A stretch of 6,339 nt of DNA from Thermodesulfobacteriota bacterium (lineage in GTDB: Bacteria; Desulfobacterota; Desulfocorpusculales; Desulfocorpusculum): NCBI GenBank assembly GCA_028275295.1, contig JAPWUY010000117.1, positions 1 through 6,339 of the forward strand, read 5' to 3'. Below the pieces are notes generated by a model that was not told the DNA's origin, made no database searches, and worked only from the letters and a program-made list of their open reading frames with translations. The position numbers were made by a program, and so were the translations under genes. Numbering within the stretch: position 1 is the first letter of the stretch; every line of letters begins with the position of its first letter. Of the stretch, positions 1 through 5,116 are shown piece by piece.

Positions 1-94
1 AATGGTGGTCCAGGTGGCCCAGGAGAAACCACCTGCTGCTCCGAAACCCGGCGAGGCGAAGCCACAGGAGAAAGGGCAACCCAAGGCCAAATGA
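1..94 (+). CDS. pilN: PilN C-terminal end (partial, 5' truncated)
   Basis: Only the last 30 codons are present, read in the frame starting at base 2 and stopping with TGA at 92-94. The fragment begins with a short hydrophobic strand (MVVQVAQ) and then becomes a Pro/Ala/Lys/Glu-rich tail ending in KGQPKAK. The fragment is too short to identify by its own sequence. The call rests on position: it lies directly upstream of pilO, pilP and pilQ, and the conserved operon order is pilM-pilN-pilO-pilP-pilQ. PilN is a bitopic inner-membrane protein whose periplasmic domain dimerises with PilO and whose cytoplasmic N-terminus binds PilM; the part seen here would be the periplasmic C-terminus. The low-complexity tail resembles those of PilO and PilP next door. 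The stop codon overlaps an ATG (ATGA at 91-94) that opens a 23-codon reading frame leading towards pilO. Confidence 0.7.
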   Translation, partial: MVVQVAQEKPPAAPKPGEAKPQEKGQPKAK

Positions 95-152
95 ACGAGG
101 ATTCACAAGGCCCCGATGAGAGCCTAGGCGAAAGAAAAGAGGAGAAAGCCCG

Positions 153-803
153 ATGCCCATAGACAAAGAAACCCTCATAAAACTGCCCCTCTGGCAAAAG
201 GCCCTGGCTCTAGTGGGATTCATGGTGGTGGTGACAGTGGTATGGTACTTGGTCTTCTATGATCCAACGACCGAGGAGATGGCCTCCTTGAGATCTCAGA
301 TAGAAAAATTGCAAAAGCAGATCCAGGAACAGCAGAAGGCCAAGGAAGCGAGAAGGAGTCTCGAAGCAGAGATAAAAGCCTTGGAACAAGAGCTCAAGGT
401 GCTGAGTGCAAAGCTTCCGGAGGAGAAGGAAATCCCGGAGCTTCTGAGCAAGATAAACGAACTGGGGCGTCTGAGCGGCCTGGAGTTCATGCTCTTCAAG
501 CAGGGAAAGCCTGTGAGAAAGGACTATTACTCCGAGATCCCCGTGGAGGTGCAGGTCCAGGGAGGTTTCCACAGCGTGATGCAGTTCCTCTCCAAGGTGG
601 CTAGCATGGACCGCATAGTCCATGTCTCAAACGTGAAAATGGGCCAGTACAAGCCGATTGGAGGAGGAACCATAGTGGTGAGCTTCATCGCCACCACTTA
701 CAAATACGAGAGCGAACCACCGCCTAAGAAGGAGCCGCCGAAGAAGAAACCTGCCCCCGCGCCCGCTCCGGCTTCCAAGGGGGGCAAGGTATCAGTGGAC
801 TAG
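153..803 (+). CDS. pilO: Type IV pilus alignment protein PilO
   Basis: PilO is the inner-membrane partner of PilN. The PilN-PilO dimer spans the periplasm, contacts PilP and helps link the cytoplasmic motor side to the PilQ secretin. The 216-residue product has a short cytoplasmic N-terminus, one transmembrane helix (about 17-36, rich in V/L/W), a charged periplasmic coiled coil (about 41-88), and then the PilO core fold (about 92-186). The core includes the family-typical stretch LPEEKEIPELL and the strand-helix segment VEVQVQGGFHSVMQFLSKV. Residues 187-216 form a Pro/Lys/Ala tail. The length is normal for the family. The ATG at 153 is the only start available, because an in-frame stop lies at 117-119 and no start codon falls between. 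A GGAG at 141-144 gives an 8-base spacing. pilP follows 10 bases after the stop. Identification is by domain pattern plus operon order. Confidence 0.93.
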   Translation: MPIDKETLIKLPLWQKALALVGFMVVVTVVWYLVFYDPTTEEMASLRSQIEKLQKQIQEQQKAKEARRSLEAEIKALEQELKVLSAKLPEEKEIPELLSKINELGRLSGLEFMLFKQGKPVRKDYYSEIPVEVQVQGGFHSVMQFLSKVASMDRIVHVSNVKMGQYKPIGGGTIVVSFIATTYKYESEPPPKKEPPKKKPAPAPAPASKGGKVSVD

Positions 804-807
804 GAGG
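802..807 (+). promoter_or_regulatory. Shine-Dalgarno of pilP, supporting a TTG start
   Basis: An AGGAGG hexamer lies six bases before the TTG at 814 and is extended by another AGG at 808-810. It begins within the pilO stop codon. This strong site is the main reason for choosing the TTG start: the next in-frame candidate, a GTG at 832, has no comparable site, and starting there would shorten the basic n-region of the signal peptide. Confidence 0.75.
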
Positions 808-813
808 AGGAGC

Positions 814-1419
814 TTGATACGGCGAAGACTCGTGAGAAAGATAGTGCTTGGGGGCCTAGGATTCCTGCTCTTGGCAGGATGCGGGGAAGAAGCTCCTCAA
901 AAACCGACCACCACTGTCATCCAGAAGAAGATCCAGAAACCCCAACCCCAGCCCCCACCCAAAGAGGAAAAGAAGGAGCCCCCGGGCCAACCTCAGCCTT
1001 CGTCATTGGAGGAGCCGGCCAAGAAGGAGGAACCAGCGAAGGAACTGGTCTACGAATACGATCCAGGAGACAGACCCGATCCCTTCAGGCCTTTTCATGA
1101 GGAAGTGAAGGTGCAAATGGCAACGGGTGAATGCGAGGAGTTGGTCCCTGGGCCTCTCACGGAGATGGAATTGGCTCAGTTCTCACTGGTGGCCATAGTC
1201 ACCCAAGGCCAGGAAAAGGTCGCCATGGTCCAGGACAAAAGTGGCAAGGGATACATGGTGAGAACAGGCAGCTTCATGGGCAAGAAGTGCGGCAAGGTAG
1301 TGGAGATAAGCCCTTCGGAAGGGCTTGTGGTGGAGGAGCCATACGTGGATTTGCTGGGTGTGAAGAGAACCCGCAGGGTGACACTGGGCTTCAAGACGTC
1401 ACATGGAGGGGGACGATGA
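814..1419 (+). CDS. pilP: Type IV pilus lipoprotein PilP
   Basis: PilP is a periplasmic lipoprotein that binds the PilN-PilO dimer and the N-terminal domains of PilQ, joining the inner-membrane platform to the secretin. The 201-residue product starts with a basic n-region (IRRRLVRK), a hydrophobic segment and a lipobox LAGC, giving acylation at Cys23. Gly24 at +2 shows no Asp retention signal. Residues 27-80 are a Pro/Lys/Glu-rich linker. A DPFRPF motif at 89-94, typical of the family, precedes the beta-rich PilP domain (about 107-195, including FSLVAIVTQGQEKVAMVQD). Two cysteines in the mature part, C107 and C159, could form a disulfide. The TTG start is chosen for its strong ribosome binding site and for giving a complete lipoprotein signal. 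The stop overlaps the pilQ start as ATGA, suggesting translational coupling. Confidence 0.92.
   Translation: MIRRRLVRKIVLGGLGFLLLAGCGEEAPQKPTTTVIQKKIQKPQPQPPPKEEKKEPPGQPQPSSLEEPAKKEEPAKELVYEYDPGDRPDPFRPFHEEVKVQMATGECEELVPGPLTEMELAQFSLVAIVTQGQEKVAMVQDKSGKGYMVRTGSFMGKKCGKVVEISPSEGLVVEEPYVDLLGVKRTRRVTLGFKTSHGGGR
1405..1409 (+). promoter_or_regulatory. Shine-Dalgarno of pilQ inside the end of pilP
   Basis: GGAGG lies six bases before the ATG at 1416, within the final codons of pilP. It supports starting PilQ at 1416. The same frame stays open 285 bases further upstream to an ATG at 1131, but that start would bury PilQ's signal peptide behind 95 residues that lie entirely inside pilP in another frame. 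Confidence 0.7.
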
Positions 1420-3746
1420 TTTCTCGAAGGAAAGGATTGGGAATGCCTAGGCAGGCCAGGTGGCTTTTCATGGCAGCAGTCCTCCTGAGCCTGGGATTTT
1501 GGAAGGAGGCCAGTGCGAGCTCCCAAGCCAGGACCCTCTTGGAGATGATGGCGACGGAGGAGGCCTCGGGATCCAAGGTCTCCATCATAGGAGACGGAGA
1601 CTTCTCCAGGTACAAGGTCTCTGGTCTGAGGGAGCCAGCTCGCATCGTGATCGATCTATTCGGGGTGGAAAACTACAAGTTCAACCCAGCAAGTCTGAGC
1701 CCCACAAGGGAGATAGAGAGGGTGAGGGTCGCTCGCCACAATGACAAGGTGAGGGTGGTCCTGGACCTGAACCCCGAAGCGCTTCCTGTCCCCTATGACG
1801 TGAGAAGGGAACCAGGAAAACTGACAGTCTCCCTGGGATTCCGCCAAGATGCCCAGGAGTCTCTTCTCGAATCTCCGGATGAAAGGGAATTCCAAGGGGA
1901 AAAAGAGCAACCCCAGGAGGAAGACAAAGCCCGATGGGATATCCCACCCTCCGAGGCCAGGTACGCAGGAATTCCGAGATCCTGGGAGGAAGCGACCCCC
2001 TCCATAGTTGAACCCCCTAGGATCTTGGATCCCAAGGCCTCGGAAAGGAAGGAGATGGAAAGGCCTTCCGTGGATGTGGCGGAAAACTCCGGCAATGTGA
2101 TCGGGAAACCCAAGGAGGATGGACACGAGCTCGAGAAATGGAATCCTCCCCAAAGGGACATAGTCTGGGTGGACCCGAGAGTCGACATCCAGAAGAAGAA
2201 ACAGGGCACCTTCCTGCCCAAGGAGGCTAGGATCCAGCCCGCTGCCTTCTCCATGGCTCAGGTGGCCAAGAAGCCCCTTCCCAAGGCCCCAGCGGTCTCG
2301 ATTCAGGAAGAGGAAGAGGAGGAGTTCAAGATAAGCACAGGAATGGAGCCAGGGAAGACTTACACTGGGCAAAAGCTGGATCTGGATTTACAGGATATCG
2401 ATCTGGACAATGTATTCAGGCTCATTGCCGAAGTGAGCAACCTGAACATAATCGTGAGCGAGAAGGTCAAAGGAAAGGTCACCATGCGCCTGAAGGAGGT
2501 GCCGTGGGATCAGGCGCTGGATCTCATCCTTTCGACCCACAAACTGGGCATGATTCAGCAGGGAAATGTGGTGAGAATCGCGCCCCTCAAAGACCTCCTG
2601 GACGAGGAGAAGGAGCGCAAGAGGGTGAAACAGGAGAGGCTCCAGGCCAAGATAGAGGCGGCAAAGAGGCTCCAGGAGGCGGAGATAGAGGCCCAGGAGA
2701 GGGAGAGAAAACTCAGGCCCTTTGTCACCGAATTCATAACCCTCAACTACACCAAGGCCAAGGATTTCCAGGCCCAGATAAAGGATATCCTCACCAAGGA
2801 GCCCAAGCTGGAGAGGGTTGGGACGGCAGTGGTTGACGAGAGGACCAACACAGTGACAATCACCGATTACCCCGAGAAGATAGAGAGGATAAAACAATAC
2901 AAAGAGAAGGTAGACAAGCCCACACCCCAGGTCCTCATAGAGGCCAGGATAGTGAAGGCCACAAAGAACTTCGCGAGGGAGCTGGGAGTCCAGTGGGGAG
3001 CCCAATACGCTGAGTACGATAAAAGAGGGGAATGGGCCTGGGGAGTCTCATCCGCAACAGGCTCGGGCACTACCCCTCCTGTGACGCCCTCCTCCTGGCA
3101 GTCGGGCAGCTTCACCCAGGGGACAGGCCGGGACTTCTTCCCCCTTTCGGGTTGGATGGTGAATCTTCCAGCGACCCTTCTCCCAACCCCCCCTGGAATC
3201 GGGCTTCAAGTGGGTAGACTGGTCGGGGATCTCATAAACCTGGACTTGAGGCTCTCCGCCGCTGAGAGGGAGGGGCTCACCAAGATAATCTCGAGACCCA
3301 AGGTGATGACCCTGGACAACGTGGAGGCGACCATTAAACAAGGCCGGGAGATCCCATTCACCCAGGTCAATCCCGAAGGGAACGTGAGCGTGGTTTACAA
3401 GGAGGCATCCTTGAAGACGACGGTCACCCCTCAAATATCACCGGATGGAAGGGTCAGGCTCAAGCTGGATGTGACTGACGACTTCCCAGACAGAAGCAAC
3501 GCCAACCCGATAACGGGCAACCCGGAGATCGTCAAGAGGCAGGGGACAACCGAGGTGTTGGTGAGAGACGGCGAGACTGTGGTCATAGGAGGGGTGCTCG
3601 AGGAGACGAGGGCCACAGCCGAAGATGGGGTTCCCTGGCTCAAGGATTTGCCTGGTCTGAACTGGTTCTTCGAGAGGAAGACGAGAAGACACGATCAGAC
3701 GGAGTTGCTGATATTCGTCACTCCATTCATAGTGCAGCAGGATTGA
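1416..3746 (+). CDS. pilQ: Type IV pilus outer-membrane secretin PilQ
   Basis: PilQ oligomerises into the gated outer-membrane channel through which the pilus is extended and retracted. The 776-residue product has a signal peptide (hydrophobic WLFMAAVLLSLGFW, likely cleavage after ASA near residue 34). A single AMIN peptidoglycan-binding domain follows (about 52-142, with ARIVIDLFGV). Next comes a long Pro/Glu/Lys-rich linker (143-310), then the STN/N0 domain (about 312-390, LDLDLQDIDLDNVFRLIAE), a highly charged helix (392-432), the N1 domain (about 433-500) and the secretin barrel (about 503-772). The barrel carries the late secretin motif GVPWLKDLPGLNWFF and ends with ELLIFVTPFIV. The protein stops four residues after the last strand, so it has no C-terminal pilotin-binding S-domain. 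One AMIN is seen, against two in Pseudomonas PilQ. The start at 1416 overlaps the pilP stop; an in-frame ATG at 1443 is a weaker alternative. A hairpin follows the gene. Confidence 0.95.
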   Translation: MISRRKGLGMPRQARWLFMAAVLLSLGFWKEASASSQARTLLEMMATEEASGSKVSIIGDGDFSRYKVSGLREPARIVIDLFGVENYKFNPASLSPTREIERVRVARHNDKVRVVLDLNPEALPVPYDVRREPGKLTVSLGFRQDAQESLLESPDEREFQGEKEQPQEEDKARWDIPPSEARYAGIPRSWEEATPSIVEPPRILDPKASERKEMERPSVDVAENSGNVIGKPKEDGHELEKWNPPQRDIVWVDPRVDIQKKKQGTFLPKEARIQPAAFSMAQVAKKPLPKAPAVSIQEEEEEEFKISTGMEPGKTYTGQKLDLDLQDIDLDNVFRLIAEVSNLNIIVSEKVKGKVTMRLKEVPWDQALDLILSTHKLGMIQQGNVVRIAPLKDLLDEEKERKRVKQERLQAKIEAAKRLQEAEIEAQERERKLRPFVTEFITLNYTKAKDFQAQIKDILTKEPKLERVGTAVVDERTNTVTITDYPEKIERIKQYKEKVDKPTPQVLIEARIVKATKNFARELGVQWGAQYAEYDKRGEWAWGVSSATGSGTTPPVTPSSWQSGSFTQGTGRDFFPLSGWMVNLPATLLPTPPGIGLQVGRLVGDLINLDLRLSAAEREGLTKIISRPKVMTLDNVEATIKQGREIPFTQVNPEGNVSVVYKEASLKTTVTPQISPDGRVRLKLDVTDDFPDRSNANPITGNPEIVKRQGTTEVLVRDGETVVIGGVLEETRATAEDGVPWLKDLPGLNWFFERKTRRHDQTELLIFVTPFIVQQD

Positions 3747-3776
3747 GCCCGAGGGAGACCTTCCAGGATCTCGACC

Positions 3777-3813
3777 CCAAAAGAGCACTCGCCACAGGCG
3801 GGTGCTCTTTTGG
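3777..3813 (+). terminator. Strong 17-bp hairpin between pilQ and the kinase gene
   Basis: The left arm (3777-3793) begins CCAAAAGAGCAC and the right arm (3797-3813) ends GTGCTCTTTTGG. They pair over 17 base pairs with one G-U wobble and a three-base ACA loop. The TTTT run lies in the right arm and the mirrored AAAA run in the left arm, so the hairpin could end transcription on either strand. The U-run is short and is followed by GG, which makes it less canonical than a full T-tract. It lies 30 bases past the pilQ stop, where an operon end would be expected. The kinase ATG is only 18 bases downstream, so attenuation or mRNA processing is also possible. Confidence 0.8.
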
Positions 3814-3831
3814 CCTGAAAAGGAAAGGTAA

Positions 3832-5085
3832 ATGGCTCGAGACTCTACCGACTACCCCTCACTGAGTGTGCCCACAAGAGACCCGGGGGAGCTCGAGAAG
3901 ATTCTCCTGCAACTCGCAGAGGAGATAGACGAGCTCCAAAGGCAAAAGGAAAAGCTGGGCCAAGAACTGGAGCTCCAAAAGGCCCTTTTGTGGAGCATAT
4001 TGAACAACATCCCAGAGGGGATCATCCTCCTGGATGACCAAGGCCGAATAGTTATCATGAACAGGCGCGCGGAAGTCATGCTCCAGTACACCATTCAGGA
4101 AGTCTTGGGAAAGCCCGTAAACACTGCCCTGGCCTCCAAGAAAAACCCCCGTCTTGTGGTCCAGAAGGTGATCAAGAGACCCTGGGTGAGGGAAGCGATG
4201 GTCATGAGAAAGGACGGAAGCGAGATCCCCCTCAGGGTGAAATTGTGGTCCGTTCTCGACGAGGATGGCAAGGAGACCACCAAGGTAGTATGTCTGGAGG
4301 ATCTCACGAGAAGCCACGAGCTTACCCAGCACTCCATGAGAAACGAGAGACTCTCCTCTCTGGGCGAGCTATCCATGGGTATAGCCCACGAGATCAGAAA
4401 CCCCCTTGCGGGCATTAGGATCACTGCCCAAGCCCTCGAGGAGGAGGTCGGCTCGAATCCCCTGGCAAGGGAATATGTCTCCAGGATAATCTCAGAGATA
4501 GACAGGCTCAACGAACTCCTCAAGTCCTTTTTCTCCTTCGCCAAGCCCCAGAAACCGGCTCTGGTGCCTTGCCGCTTGGAGGAGCTCGTCAGGGAGGTCA
4601 TCTTCATCTTGGAAGGAGAGCTCAGGGAAAGAGGGGTAGAGGTGGAGATGCATTTCCCCGCGGAAGTTCCGCAACTCATGCTGGACACTGGCCAGATGAA
4701 GCAGGTCCTCTTCAATCTGGTGATAAACGCGATGCAGGCCATGGCCCATGGGGGCACCTTGAGGATAGGTATATCCTCCAACACCGAGGCTCGACCTCCG
4801 GAGGTAATCCTCAGTGTCGCGGACACGGGAAAGGGGATAAACCCAGAGCATAGGAGCAAGATATTCGATCCCTTCTTCACCACTAAGGCAAAGGGACTTG
4901 GTTTGGGCCTTTCCATATCGCACAGGATAGTCCAGGCCCACGGAGGGAGGATGAGTTTCCAGAGCGAGGTGGGCAAGGGAACTACCTTCCACGTGCACCT
5001 TCCCGTGAAAAAGGATGAGGGCGGCCCTGCGCCCCGAGAAGGAGAGGAAAACAGAGGTGAGCATCTGGCATCGAATGGATTATAA
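3832..5085 (+). CDS. Soluble PAS-domain sensor histidine kinase (NtrB-like)
   Basis: This is a two-component sensor kinase that would autophosphorylate on histidine and pass the phosphate to a response regulator, most likely the one encoded next. The 417 residues show an N-terminal coiled coil (about 18-52), a PAS domain (about 54-160, with NIPEGIILLDDQGRIVIMN), a HisKA dimerisation domain with H-box GIAHEIRNPL (phospho-acceptor H186; E187 and N190 complete the HExxN pattern tied to kinase and phosphatase activity), and a HATPase_c domain. The ATPase carries an N-box around N295 and N299, a G1 box DTGKGI (331-336), FDPFFTTK (345-352) and a G2 box GLGLGL (355-360). All catalytic motifs look intact. 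No transmembrane helix or signal peptide is visible, unlike membrane-bound PilS, so it should sense a cytoplasmic cue. The PAS ligand cannot be told from the sequence. The ATG at 3832 has purine-rich AAGGA (3819-3823) and AAAGG (3824-3828) upstream. Confidence 0.93.
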   Translation: MARDSTDYPSLSVPTRDPGELEKILLQLAEEIDELQRQKEKLGQELELQKALLWSILNNIPEGIILLDDQGRIVIMNRRAEVMLQYTIQEVLGKPVNTALASKKNPRLVVQKVIKRPWVREAMVMRKDGSEIPLRVKLWSVLDEDGKETTKVVCLEDLTRSHELTQHSMRNERLSSLGELSMGIAHEIRNPLAGIRITAQALEEEVGSNPLAREYVSRIISEIDRLNELLKSFFSFAKPQKPALVPCRLEELVREVIFILEGELRERGVEVEMHFPAEVPQLMLDTGQMKQVLFNLVINAMQAMAHGGTLRIGISSNTEARPPEVILSVADTGKGINPEHRSKIFDPFFTTKAKGLGLGLSISHRIVQAHGGRMSFQSEVGKGTTFHVHLPVKKDEGGPAPREGEENRGEHLASNGL

Positions 5086-5086
5086 T
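5081..5086 (+). promoter_or_regulatory. Possible -10 element (TATAAT) before the regulator gene
   Basis: A perfect TATAAT spans the end of the kinase gene. The best upstream hexamers, TGAGCA at 5058-5063 (17-base spacer) and GTGAGC at 5057-5062 (18-base spacer), match TTGACA at only three of six positions. If used, transcription would begin near 5093, just before the regulator's ribosome binding site. It stands out in a purine- and GC-rich region, but it could be chance, since it includes the TAA stop codon. Confidence 0.3.
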
Positions 5087-5103
5087 TAGAGGGCCACAAG
5101 AAT

Positions 5104-5110
5104 AAGGAGG
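5104..5110 (+). promoter_or_regulatory. Shine-Dalgarno fixing the regulator start
   Basis: AAGGAGG lies six bases before the ATG at 5117. It is the cleanest ribosome binding site in the window and sets the start of the downstream response regulator, giving a receiver domain that begins at the usual distance from the N-terminus. Confidence 0.8.
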
Positions 5111-5116
5111 ACGAGG

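Noticed and set aside
1131..1415. A 95-residue N-terminal extension of PilQ from an ATG at 1131
   Set aside because: It lies wholly inside pilP in another frame, has Gly/His/Arg-rich shadow composition, and would hide the signal peptide that starts cleanly at 1416 behind a ribosome binding site.
1656..2372. Several long minus-strand frames opposite the PilQ linker
   Set aside because: They mirror the Pro/Glu-rich coding strand and have Leu/Ser/Phe-rich shadow sequences without motifs or ribosome binding sites.
3747..3831. A sigma54 or sigma70 promoter for the kinase in the pilQ-kinase gap
   Set aside because: No TGGCAC-N5-TTGC pattern or convincing -35/-10 pair was seen in the gap, which is largely filled by the hairpin.
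4095..5099. A 334-codon open frame on the minus strand opposite the kinase
   Set aside because: It is antisense to a kinase with every catalytic motif intact. Its product is Ser/Leu/Pro-rich with no recognisable domain, as expected from purine-rich codons read on the opposite strand.
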